This document shows, in pieces, positions 33,395 to 41,969 of a stretch of 64,000 bases of DNA (the first letter of the stretch is position 1; each line of letters begins with the position of its first letter). This DNA is from Clostridium_AD sp937920395. Lineage in GTDB: Bacteria; Bacillota; Clostridia; Clostridiales; Clostridiaceae. Position numbers and translations under genes: made by a program. The stretch is from contig DAVZGP010000007.1 of NCBI GenBank assembly GCA_052274345.1, positions 29,495 through 93,494 on the forward strand. The letters are read 5' to 3'. The notes under the pieces were generated by a model, which was given only the letters and a program-made list of their open reading frames with translations, was not told the DNA's origin and did not search any database.

Positions 33395-35896
33395 ATGAAT
33401 TTAATTAAAAAATTATTTGGAAGTTATAGTGACAGAGAAATAAAAAGAATAATTTCAACAGTTGATGAAATAGAAAAATTAGATCCAATAATGACTAACC
33501 TAAGTGATGAAGAACTTAGAGCAAAAACAGATGAATTTAAAACCAGTTTGAGTAATGGAAAGACTTTAGAAGATATTTTGCCTGAAGCATTTGCAGTAGT
33601 TAGAGAAGCTTCGTGGAGAGTTCTTAAAATGAAGCATTTTAGAGTGCAACTAATTGGAGGAATAGTACTTCACCAAGGAAGAATAACAGAGATGAAGACT
33701 GGTGAAGGAAAGACCCTTGTAGCTACACTTCCATCATATTTGAATGCTCTAACAGGAAAAGGCGTTCACATAATTACAGTTAATGACTATCTTGCTAAAA
33801 GAGATAAAGAGGATATGGGTAAAATACATGAGTTTTTAGGTCTTACAGTGGGCGTAATTATTCATGATATAGATCAAACCCAAAGGCAAGCGGCTTATAA
33901 TGCAGATATAACATATGGTACAAATAATGAATTCGGATTTGATTATCTAAGAGATAATATGGTTGTTTATAAAGAAGAAAGAGTTCAAAGGAAATTAAAC
34001 TTTGTAATTGTGGATGAGGTAGATTCTATATTAATAGATGAAGCTAGGACACCACTTATAATATCTGGAGAAGGAGAAAAATCTACAGATTTTTATAAAG
34101 TAGCAGATCATTTTGTAAAGACATTAGTAAAAGAAGAAGATTACACAATAGATGAAAAAGCTAGTGCTGTTATAATGTCTGATGAAGGTATAGATAAAGC
34201 TGAAAAATTTTTTAGCTTAGAGAATTATGCTGACGCAGAAAATATGAACATACAACATCATGTAGTTCAAGCTTTAAAAGCAAACTATATTATGAAAAAA
34301 GATAAAGATTACATGGATAAAGATGGAGAAGTCATTATTGTAGATGAATTTACTGGAAGACTTATGGAAGGTAGAAGATATAGTGATGGACTTCACCAAG
34401 CGATTGAAGCAAAAGAGGGTGTAAAAATTGAGAAGGAGTCTAAAACTCTTGCAACTATTACCTTTCAGAACTATTTTAGGATGTATACAAAGCTTGCAGG
34501 TATGACAGGTACTGCTCTTACAGAAGAAAATGAGTTTAGAGAAATATATGGACTTGATGTAATAGTAATACCTACAAATATGCCTTTAGTAAGACTTGAT
34601 AATGCAGATTTAGTTTTTAAAACTGTTAAAGGAAAATATAATGCTATTATAGATGAAATAGTTGAAACCCATAAGTGTAACCAACCGGTTCTTGTAGGTA
34701 CTGTAAGTATAGAGAAATCAGAATTATTATCTGAGATGCTTAAGAGAAAAGGAGTTCCTCATCAAGTGCTTAATGCTAAATACCATGAAAAAGAAGCGGA
34801 TATAATAGCTCATGCAGGTTCACTTGGAATGGTTACTATAGCAACCAATATGGCAGGGCGTGGTACAGATATTAAACTTTTTGATGGTGTTGTTGAAGTT
34901 GGTGGACTTAAAATAATAGGAACTGAAAGACATGAATCTAGGCGTATTGATAATCAACTTAGAGGTCGTGCCGGTCGTCAAGGGGATCCAGGAAGTACAA
35001 GATTTTATATATCACTTGAAGATGACTTAATGAGAATATTTGGGTCAGAAAGACTTCAAGGTGTTGTAGGAAAATTAGGATTAACTGATGAAGATGCGAT
35101 TGAAAGTAAAATGGTTAGTGGTGCTATAGAAAGTGCTCAAAAGAAGGTTGAAGGAAATAATTTTGATATAAGAAAAAATGTTGTTCAATATGATGATGTA
35201 ATGAACCAACAAAGAGAAATAATTTATAGACAAAGAACAGAAGTTCTTCAAGGTGAAAATACTAAGGAACAAATTGAAGATATGCTAAAAGATATCATTT
35301 TTACAACAGTTGATTCACATATTACTGAGGTAGAAGAAGAATTAGATGCAGAACTTGCGAAATTAATTAGCTATTTTGAGGAAATATTTCTTCCAAAAGG
35401 TATGGTTACAGTAGATGAACTTGGTAAATTAACTAATGAAGAAATTAAAGAAAAGCTTCTAGAAATCGCTCATACAATCTATGCCCAAAGGGGAGAAGAT
35501 TTTGGCGATGAACAAATAAGAGAAGTTGAAAGAGTTATTCTTTTAAGAGTAGTAGATAGTAAATGGATGGACCATATTGATGATATGGAACATTTAAAGC
35601 AAGGTATTGGACTTCGCGCTTACAAGCAACAAGATCCTACACAAGCTTACCAAATGGAAGGTAGTGATATGTTTGCTGAAATGATTTATAATATCAAGAC
35701 AGAAACTATTAAATACTTATTCCATGTTCAAATTGAAAGAGCACCAGAGAGAGAAATGGTTGCGCAAATCACATCAACTAATCACGATGATTCTGTTAAA
35801 AAAGAACCAACTAAGAAAGAAGTTAAAGTAGGAAGAAACGATGAATGTCCTTGTGGTTCAGGGAAAAAATATAAAAACTGTTGTGGTAGAGGATAG
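33395..35896 (+). CDS. secA: Protein translocase ATPase SecA
   Basis: The motor that drives preproteins through SecYEG. The 833 residues start MNLIKKLFGSYSDREIKRI. They contain Walker A MKTGEGKT (100-107), the VIVDEVDSILIDEARTPLIISG block, the AGMTGTA motif, the NMAGRGTDIKL and GTERHESRRIDNQLRGRAGRQGDPG motifs, and the C-terminal zinc-binding CPCGSGKKYKNCCG. A 60-nt in-frame upstream extension is rejected because it overlaps the promoter and GAGGATG precedes this ATG. It lies upstream of prfB, as in many Firmicutes. Confidence 0.99.
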   Translation: MNLIKKLFGSYSDREIKRIISTVDEIEKLDPIMTNLSDEELRAKTDEFKTSLSNGKTLEDILPEAFAVVREASWRVLKMKHFRVQLIGGIVLHQGRITEMKTGEGKTLVATLPSYLNALTGKGVHIITVNDYLAKRDKEDMGKIHEFLGLTVGVIIHDIDQTQRQAAYNADITYGTNNEFGFDYLRDNMVVYKEERVQRKLNFVIVDEVDSILIDEARTPLIISGEGEKSTDFYKVADHFVKTLVKEEDYTIDEKASAVIMSDEGIDKAEKFFSLENYADAENMNIQHHVVQALKANYIMKKDKDYMDKDGEVIIVDEFTGRLMEGRRYSDGLHQAIEAKEGVKIEKESKTLATITFQNYFRMYTKLAGMTGTALTEENEFREIYGLDVIVIPTNMPLVRLDNADLVFKTVKGKYNAIIDEIVETHKCNQPVLVGTVSIEKSELLSEMLKRKGVPHQVLNAKYHEKEADIIAHAGSLGMVTIATNMAGRGTDIKLFDGVVEVGGLKIIGTERHESRRIDNQLRGRAGRQGDPGSTRFYISLEDDLMRIFGSERLQGVVGKLGLTDEDAIESKMVSGAIESAQKKVEGNNFDIRKNVVQYDDVMNQQREIIYRQRTEVLQGENTKEQIEDMLKDIIFTTVDSHITEVEEELDAELAKLISYFEEIFLPKGMVTVDELGKLTNEEIKEKLLEIAHTIYAQRGEDFGDEQIREVERVILLRVVDSKWMDHIDDMEHLKQGIGLRAYKQQDPTQAYQMEGSDMFAEMIYNIKTETIKYLFHVQIERAPEREMVAQITSTNHDDSVKKEPTKKEVKVGRNDECPCGSGKKYKNCCGRG

Positions 35897-35924
35897 TTAT
35901 AGTATGAAGTTATAATTTGAATCT

Positions 35925-35963
35925 AAAAAGGAGGCATACAATTTACGTTGCATGTCTCTTTTT
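35925..35963 (+). terminator. Terminator after secA
   Basis: The A-rich left arm (35925-35941) pairs with TTGCATGTCTCTTTTT (35948-35963) with one bulge and one mismatch. Confidence 0.75.
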
Positions 35964-36120
35964 AATGACATTTTAGAAGGTAAGTCCCCTACTTCTAAAG
36001 TTTGAGTGACTACTTAAGAAAAATAAATCATCGGGGAATGTACAAATATCCTTCTGAAGTCGTCAATTCATCTTCTTCTAATCTGTTGCAGCGACCAAGG
36101 AGATGATTAATATAATAAAA
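35964..36120 (+). other. Structured, less AT-rich interval between secA and prfB
   Basis: A hairpin (TAGAAG-g-TA with TACTTCTA around AGTCCCC, about 35974-35998) is followed by a nested fold. AATCATC near 36027 can pair with GATGATT (36102-36108), enclosing CCTT/AAGG and GTCG/CGAC pairs. The first hairpin resembles the palindromic right ends of IS200/IS605-type elements, but no tnpA or tnpB frame is present. It could be a decayed element end or a prfB leader RNA. Confidence 0.4.
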
Positions 36121-36132
36121 GGGGTGTTAATA

Positions 36133-37240
36133 TTGATAATATTAATTGAAGAAATATTAAGCGAAATAAACATATTGAAAGGCAATGTCGAAGAGATAAG
36201 GGTGTCTCTTTGACGTAGCATCTATGGTAAAGGAATTAAAGGAATATGAGTTTAAAATGCAGGAAACTAGCTTTTGGGAAGATATTCCGAGGGCTCAACA
36301 AATTACTAAGTTAGCTAAGGGAATTAAGGATAAAATTGATAGATTTAATCTATTACTTAGTAAGATAGAAGACCTGGAAATGTTAACGCAGTTAAGCTCC
36401 GATGAAGAAGATGATTCCTCTTTAGAAGAAATAAAAGCCGAACTTAAAGATTTAGTTCATATTGCTGATCAGTTTAGGTTAGAAATTTTATTGTCTGGAA
36501 AATATGATAAGAATAATGCTATTTTAACACTTCATACCGGTGCAGGTGGAAGTGATGCTCAAGATTGGACAGAAATGCTTTATAGAATGTACTCAAGATG
36601 GTGCGAAAAAAAAGGATATAAAGTTGAAGTACTAGATTACCAACCCTCTGATGAGGCAGGTATTAAAGCAGTTACATTAAAAATAACAGGTGAGTATGCT
36701 TATGGATATTTAATGGCTGAAAAGGGCGTGCACAGATTAGTAAGAATTTCGCCTTTTAATGCTAATGGTAAGAGACAAACTTCATTTGCATCTTGTGAAG
36801 TGCTTCCAGAACTTACCGAGGATCAAGATATTGACATAAAGCCTGATGACCTTAGAATAGATACATATAGATCTGGAGGCGCAGGAGGCCAACATGTAAA
36901 TAAAACCGATTCTGCTATAAGGATTACTCATATTCCTACTGGTATTGTAGTGCAATGTCAAAATGAGCGAAGTCAGCATAGCAATAGACAAACTGCAATG
37001 AAGATGCTTATGGCAAAACTCTTGATTTTACAGGAAAGAGAGAAAAAGGATAGGATAGAAGACTTAACCGGAGATTTAAAGGAGAATGGCTGGGGAAGTC
37101 AAATTAGATCATATGTATTTCATCCATATAGCATGGTTAAGGATCATAGAACTAATATAGAAGTAGGAAATGTAGAGTCGGTTATGGATGGGGATATTGA
37201 TGTTTTTATTGAAGGATATTTAAGACAAAGTAAGAAATAG
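36133..37240 (+). CDS. prfB: Peptide chain release factor 2 (RF2), with programmed +1 frameshift
   Basis: Recognises UGA and UAA stops. Translation starts at TTG 36133 (AAAGGGGTG at 36118-36126 before it), runs 26 codons to an in-frame TGA at 36211-36213, and must shift +1 (skipping T36211) into the main frame ending at 37240, giving about 368 residues. The recoding site has the classical order: AGGGTG Shine-Dalgarno-like sequence, then CTT-TGA-C. The SPF stop-reading motif is at residues 206-208 and GGQ at 251-253. The shift lets RF2 levels control their own synthesis. Confidence 0.96.
36199..36214 (+). promoter_or_regulatory. Programmed frameshift site of prfB
   Basis: AGGGTG, three bases, then CTT TGA C. 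The spacing equals that of the Escherichia coli site. The internal stop is UGA, the codon RF2 reads. Confidence 0.95.
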
Positions 37241-37263
37241 ATGATTTTTATAGTTATAAATAA

Positions 37264-37303
37264 GAAAAAACAGTAGAAGATTAAATATTCTACTGTTTTT
37301 TCT
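37264..37303 (+). terminator. Terminator after prfB
   Basis: AAAAAACAGTAGAA pairs with TTCTACTGTTTTTT (37288-37301). Confidence 0.9.
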
Positions 37304-37446
37304 TAATTTAATTTACATATAAAGTCCTATATAATAATTTGAATTAAGAAATTATAACTGGTTATGATGATGTAATTATGGTAAAATAATACTTAAATAA
37401 AAAATGACTATTAAGTTAATAATAAATTATTGAATCGAGGTGGATT

Positions 37447-37968
37447 ATGATAACAATAATATTGCCATATTTGAAAATTGTATTAAGTTCAGCAAGTGTA
37501 TATATTTTTATTGTATTTGCTATAAGATTGTTTGGGAAAAATGAGTTAGCTCAATTATCGGTAATTGATTTAGTTTTTATTTTGCTTATAAGTAATGCCG
37601 TTCAGAATGCAATGGTAGGTACGAATTCAACGCTAGGAGGTGGAATAGTAGCCGCTACTTCACTATTTGCAGTAGATTATCTATTTAAAAATATAATGTA
37701 TCGTTTTCCTGAATTTAATAAGTTAATACAAGGAGAACCACTGCTATTAATTTATAATGGTAAAATCAACAAAAAAAATATAATTAAAGCTAAAATTTCA
37801 ATGAATGAAATTATGGAAGTTATTAGGGAACATGGAGTCTCTAAGATTGAACAAGTGGATATGGCAGTATTAGAAGTTGATGGAAATATAAGCGTAATGT
37901 CCGGAGGCGTTGGAAATAAGACAACTAGGAAGAAAAAGGCACATAAGGCAATAACAAAGAATACATAA
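37447..37968 (+). CDS. DUF421 (YetF-like) membrane protein
   Basis: A 173-residue protein with about three N-terminal membrane helices (about residues 4-80) and a cytosolic domain with the family marks RLFGKNELAQLSVIDLVFILLISNAVQNAM (given here in parts: RLFGKNELAQL, IDLVFILLISNAVQNAM) and EPLLLIYNGKI. YetF-type proteins in Bacillus are spore or envelope membrane proteins of unsettled function. The C-terminal tail is shorter than in most members and strongly basic. GAGGTG precedes the ATG. It is convergent with the tetR-type gene. Confidence 0.88.
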   Translation: MITIILPYLKIVLSSASVYIFIVFAIRLFGKNELAQLSVIDLVFILLISNAVQNAMVGTNSTLGGGIVAATSLFAVDYLFKNIMYRFPEFNKLIQGEPLLLIYNGKINKKNIIKAKISMNEIMEVIREHGVSKIEQVDMAVLEVDGNISVMSGGVGNKTTRKKKAHKAITKNT

Positions 37969-38013
37969 AATAAAAACATTTGACATTGCCTCAATATGAT
38001 TACATTGTTATAT

Positions 38014-38583
38014 TTATATGGATAAAATAGTATATCTAGTTAAAGCACCTAACATACTTCCTTCGACTACCTCGTTTAATTTATTTACCATTACTTTTGG
38101 AGGTTCATTCATACTATTTTTTATCCACTGTACTGTTATACCTACAAAAGCATGAGTGTAAAAATCTGCAATAAAACTTTTGTCAGTAGTTGAAACTTTT
38201 ATGCCAGAGGAAACATCGTTTACTACACCCATAATTAGATCGTAGGTTTCTTTAAAAAGATATCCATCAAATGCATTTTGACCAGGAGTATTAAGAGCAT
38301 TAGTATAAAAGGATTTATTGTTCATTAAATAGGTTAAAGTTTTATACATGGCATCAGTCCAATGTTCATAGTTTGTGTCACCGGCTAAATTTTCTATTGC
38401 CTCAGTATAATAAATCCAGTTTACAAGATCGAATTTATCTTTAAAATGATAATAAAAGGTTTGTCTGTTAACGCCACAATTATCTGCAATTTGACGAATT
38501 GAAATTTTTGATAATGGAATTGTTTCCATTAATTTCTTAATTGATAGTGCAAGAGCTTTTTTAGTTATTTGGGATCCTGACAT
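38014..38583 (-). CDS. TetR-family transcriptional regulator
   Basis: A 189-residue repressor-type protein. The N-terminal helix-turn-helix covers about residues 24-48 (ISIRQIADNCGVNRQTFYYHFKDK). The C-terminal domain resembles that of DhaS-like TetR proteins (helices with YKTLTYLMNNKSFYTNAL). The ATG at 38583 with TAGGTGAT before it is preferred over a GTG nine bases upstream. It follows proS on the minus strand after a terminator, so it is probably a single-gene unit. Its ligand and targets are unknown. Confidence 0.88.
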   Translation of the reverse strand: MSGSQITKKALALSIKKLMETIPLSKISIRQIADNCGVNRQTFYYHFKDKFDLVNWIYYTEAIENLAGDTNYEHWTDAMYKTLTYLMNNKSFYTNALNTPGQNAFDGYLFKETYDLIMGVVNDVSSGIKVSTTDKSFIADFYTHAFVGITVQWIKNSMNEPPKVMVNKLNEVVEGSMLGALTRYTILSI

Positions 38584-38693
38584 TATTATCACCTACAAAT
38601 ATGTGTATTAATAAAAGTAAATAATAATATTAACTTTTATTAATATTATTATAACAAAAGGAATACATGCATTCAACAAAAATGGAACGCATT

Positions 38694-38733
38694 TAAAAAT
38701 CGCCTCACTTATTAAAAAAGTGAGATGATTTTT
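38694..38733 (-). terminator. Terminator after proS (minus strand)
   Basis: Arms 38695-38710 and 38718-38733 pair with one mismatch; the minus-strand T run lies at 38695-38699. It separates proS from the downstream tetR-type gene. Confidence 0.8.
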
Positions 38734-38775
38734 AAATACAGTTTAAATTTAAGACTTAATGGTTTAGGAGATACT

Positions 38776-40212
38776 TTAATAAGCTCTTCCCCAGATAACA
38801 TTTGCTTTAGCTGGTTTGCCACAACATAAGCAAACACCTGCATCCTCTGACTGGTCAAATGGCATACATCTAGATGATGCACCAGCAACTTCTTTTACTT
38901 TTTCTTCGCAAGCAAGGTCTCCACACCATGGAGCATTAACAAAACCTAAAGTTTTATCAAGAATTTCTTTTAATTCTTCAACTGTTTTTGCATTAAAGGT
39001 TCTATTGTCTTGTGCATCTTTAGCTTTTTCAAAGAGAGATTTTTGAATATCAATTAAAAGTTCTGGAATTTTTGATTCTAGTTCATCCATAGGAACAAAT
39101 AATTTTTCACGGGTATCTCGTCTTACTAATACAACTTGATTTTTTTCTATATCTTTTGGACCAACTTCAAGTCTAAGTGGAACACCTTTCATTTCATATT
39201 CACTGAATTTCCAACCGGGCATTTTATCACTAATATCTATTTTTACTCTAGCAACTTTTGATAACATATTCTTAAGTTCTGTTGCTTTTTCAATTACGCC
39301 TTCTTTATGTTGTGCAACTGGAACAATCATAAGCTGAATTGGCGCTATTGCTGGTGGAAGTATTAAGCCGTTATCATCGCCATGAACCATAATTAAAGCA
39401 CCTATAAGTCTTGTAGACATACCCCAAGAAGTTTGGTGTACATAAGCAAGTTTACCGGTTTTATCTGAATACTGGATGTTAAAAGCTTTTGCAAAACCAT
39501 CTCCAAAATTATGAGAGGTTCCGCATTGTAGTGCTTTACCATCATGCATTAAACTTTCAATTGTGTAAGTTTCATTTGCTCCAGCAAATTTTTCTTTTTC
39601 TGTCTTTTTGCCTTTTATAACTGGAATAGCAAGGGTTTCCTCGCAAAATTTAGCATATATATTAAGCATTTTAAGAGTTTCTTCTTTAGCCTCTGCTTCA
39701 GTGGCATGTGCAGTATGCCCTTCTTGCCATAAAAATTCTGAACTTCTAAGAAAAGGTCTTGTGGTTTTTTCCCATCGAACTACAGAACACCATTGATTAT
39801 ATAATTTAGGAAGATCGTTGTACGATTGAATTATTTTTGAATAGTGATCACAAAATAATGTTTCGGAAGTAGGTCTTACGCAAAGCCTTTCTGCGAGTAG
39901 TTCGTTACCACCGTGTGTTACCCAAGCAACCTCTGGAGCAAAACCTTTAACGTGGTCTTTTTCCTTTTCAAGTAAGCTCTCAGGAATGAACATTGGCATA
40001 TATACATTTTCATGACCTGTATCTTTAAACATCTTATCCAAAATCTTTTGAATATTTTCCCATATTGCATAACCATAAGGCCTGATTACCATGCAACCTC
40101 TAACGCTCGCATAATCAGCAAGTTCTGCTTTTTTTACAATATCGGTATACCATTTTGCAAAATCTTCGTCCATAGAGGTAATAGATTCTACAAATTTTTT
40201 CCCTTTTGCCAT
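38776..40212 (-). CDS. proS: Prolyl-tRNA synthetase, archaeal/eukaryote-like type
   Basis: Charges tRNA-Pro. The 478-residue length and the absence of the inserted editing domain found in the long bacterial ProRS mark the archaeal-type enzyme, which is common in clostridia. Class II motifs are visible: motif 2 (VVRWEKTTRPFLRSSEFLWQEGHTAH) and the CGTSHNFG region, and a C-terminal zinc-binding domain with CGDLACEEK and CLCCGKPA. AGGAGGAGAG precedes the ATG. A leader with a promoter and an intrinsic terminator lies upstream. Confidence 0.97.
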   Translation of the reverse strand: MAKGKKFVESITSMDEDFAKWYTDIVKKAELADYASVRGCMVIRPYGYAIWENIQKILDKMFKDTGHENVYMPMFIPESLLEKEKDHVKGFAPEVAWVTHGGNELLAERLCVRPTSETLFCDHYSKIIQSYNDLPKLYNQWCSVVRWEKTTRPFLRSSEFLWQEGHTAHATEAEAKEETLKMLNIYAKFCEETLAIPVIKGKKTEKEKFAGANETYTIESLMHDGKALQCGTSHNFGDGFAKAFNIQYSDKTGKLAYVHQTSWGMSTRLIGALIMVHGDDNGLILPPAIAPIQLMIVPVAQHKEGVIEKATELKNMLSKVARVKIDISDKMPGWKFSEYEMKGVPLRLEVGPKDIEKNQVVLVRRDTREKLFVPMDELESKIPELLIDIQKSLFEKAKDAQDNRTFNAKTVEELKEILDKTLGFVNAPWCGDLACEEKVKEVAGASSRCMPFDQSEDAGVCLCCGKPAKANVIWGRAY

Positions 40213-40254
40213 AATTACTCTCCTCCTAATAAATAAAAAAATTTAAACTAAATA

Positions 40255-40313
40255 CAAAAAAACCCGCATCCCGAAAAGTATTAATTTTATTAGTACTTTT
40301 CTCTATATTGGGT
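40255..40313 (-). terminator. Leader attenuator-like terminator before proS
   Basis: On the minus strand GAAAAGTA pairs with TACTTTTC, extended by outer ACCC/GGGT pairs, then seven or more T residues. It lies between the proS promoter and the start codon, so it could attenuate proS. No T-box core sequence is present. Confidence 0.65.
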
Positions 40314-40348
40314 ATATTAACTTCTAATAATAGGGTACTTTAAAATTA

Positions 40349-40377
40349 ATCATAGAATAAAAATAATAATATGTCAA
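40349..40377 (-). promoter_or_regulatory. Promoter of proS
   Basis: On the minus strand a consensus TTGACA (40372-40377) is followed after 17 nt by TATGAT (40349-40354). It gives a leader of about 130 nt. Confidence 0.75.
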
Positions 40378-40424
40378 GAAACAATTCGAGATTCCACTAA
40401 TATATAGATTTCGCATAATATATA

Positions 40425-41768
40425 CTAAAAGGTTTTATTACTCTTATTATAAAGTAAAGATACCACTAGAGTTCCAATTATAGATATAATAAAACATTCT
40501 TTGTAATATAAGATAATAAAATTGTCCTTAAAAGTACATTTAACTATTGCTTTAGAAGCTACATCATAACACCTTTTTATGGCAGCTAAACTTATATGAT
40601 CATAAGTATCTTCTGGCGTGTGTATACGCGTCATATCATTGTCACAAAAGGTTATGGCGTCAATATTTTGCTTCCTAAAGCCTTCATGGTCACTTGCATC
40701 TTCAAAAAGATAATTAAAAAAGATATTCTCACTTTTGCATATACTTGAAACAGATTTTATAAAAGGTGTTTTAGTTGTGTCTTTTTTTGCTCCCATGATG
40801 CAAAGTGGTATATTGTTATTACTTCCAATCATGTCAAAATTAAAAACTTTACTCTTCGTTATGTTAGATTTATATTTTGTGATAAATTGTGTTGAACCTA
40901 AGCAGCCGAATTCTTCTGCATTAAAGCCTATGAAAAGAATGCTACGATTGGGTTTGCCAAGTGAAGTTAGGTATTTGCTCATTTCTAGCATAAAAGAAAG
41001 TCCGGATGCATTATCTAGAGCACCATTATATATAGTGCCATTTAAATCTGTTCCTATATGATCAAAATGTGCAGAAACGATTATTGGCGAAATAGAGGTA
41101 TCGGTGCCTTCTATATAGCCCATAACATTACTTATATTAGCTTCAGAGACCTCATATGGAATGAAACAATTTACTGTATTGTTATTAGCTATTAAAGTTT
41201 TGAGGCTTGCAAGGGCTTTACTAGTGACCATAATATACATATTGTATTTAGATCCATTGATAAAAGAACTTCTAAAAGATAAATTATTGTTAGGAGGGAC
41301 AAATAATATGAACGGGCCGTCCGTGGTACTTAGTTTTATGTAGTTTTTATTTATTGCTGTAACATTGCTTTTGTTAAAAGTTAAATGGTTTGTTCGGAAG
41401 TTTACCATATCTTCTTTGAAATCTTTGCTATAAACAAAATTTTTTATTATAGTTCCATTTTTATCATATACTTTCAAATATGGACTGCCTTTAATTATTT
41501 TTGGATATTTTACTTTGAAGTTTAGAAACTCTTTGCCTTTATAAGGCTTTAAACCACTATTTTTCAATTCAGTGTTAATATATTCAGCAATTTCCTGATT
41601 TTCTAAAGTACCAGGCAATCTACCTTTAAATTGATCAGACGAGATATACTTTATATTTTGCCCTACGTTTGTAGGATTGAACCTATATAAGGTATAATAT
41701 ACATGTGTACTATAAAATAACAATAAAAGAAAAAAGATTAATAAAAATGAAGATTTTGGTTTTTCCAT
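40425..41768 (-). CDS. M28-family zinc peptidase, membrane anchored
   Basis: A 447-residue aminopeptidase-like protein with a membrane helix at each end (about residues 7-27 and 420-442). The M28 domain (about 205-400) shows zinc and catalytic motifs: SAHFDHIG, GALDNASGLSFMLEM, FIGFNAEEFGCLGS, NFDMIG and DASDHEGF, with a late HTPEDTYDH. The active site should lie outside the membrane. Substrate is unknown. It precedes proS on the same strand but has its own unit, because proS has a strong promoter in between. Confidence 0.88.
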   Translation of the reverse strand: MEKPKSSFLLIFFLLLLFYSTHVYYTLYRFNPTNVGQNIKYISSDQFKGRLPGTLENQEIAEYINTELKNSGLKPYKGKEFLNFKVKYPKIIKGSPYLKVYDKNGTIIKNFVYSKDFKEDMVNFRTNHLTFNKSNVTAINKNYIKLSTTDGPFILFVPPNNNLSFRSSFINGSKYNMYIMVTSKALASLKTLIANNNTVNCFIPYEVSEANISNVMGYIEGTDTSISPIIVSAHFDHIGTDLNGTIYNGALDNASGLSFMLEMSKYLTSLGKPNRSILFIGFNAEEFGCLGSTQFITKYKSNITKSKVFNFDMIGSNNNIPLCIMGAKKDTTKTPFIKSVSSICKSENIFFNYLFEDASDHEGFRKQNIDAITFCDNDMTRIHTPEDTYDHISLAAIKRCYDVASKAIVKCTFKDNFIILYYKECFIISIIGTLVVSLLYNKSNKTF

Positions 41769-41876
41769 ACATTTCTCCTATAAATTTCTATATTCTATAT
41801 AGATATGTTGGAAGGAATCGTGGTATGATTAAACAAGTTAATTTTAGTTATTTAAACTTAAAAATATAAATTATGT

Positions 41877-41969
41877 GAGGAGGATTGGCTGTTAATTATA
41901 AGATAATAAATAAACAACATACAGAATGATATTTATTTTGTTTATGATGATTGTAGACAGCCAAAAGAT
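41877..41969 (+). promoter_or_regulatory. tex leader: hairpin between Shine-Dalgarno and start codon
   Basis: GAGGAGG at 41877-41883 is 86 nt from the tex ATG. Between them TTGGCTGT (41885-41892) is perfectly complementary to ACAGCCAA (41957-41964), enclosing a second perfect 8-bp pair, ATAAACAA (41910-41917) and TTGTTTAT (41938-41945). Folding would leave the Shine-Dalgarno only about 6 nt from the ATG. Confidence 0.6.

Noticed and set aside
35964..36120. Complete IS200/IS605-family insertion
   Set aside because: Only a hairpin resembling an element end is present; no transposase or TnpB frame exists nearby.
40213..40424. T-box before proS
   Set aside because: The leader is only about 130 nt and has no TGGNACCGCG-like core or AG-box.
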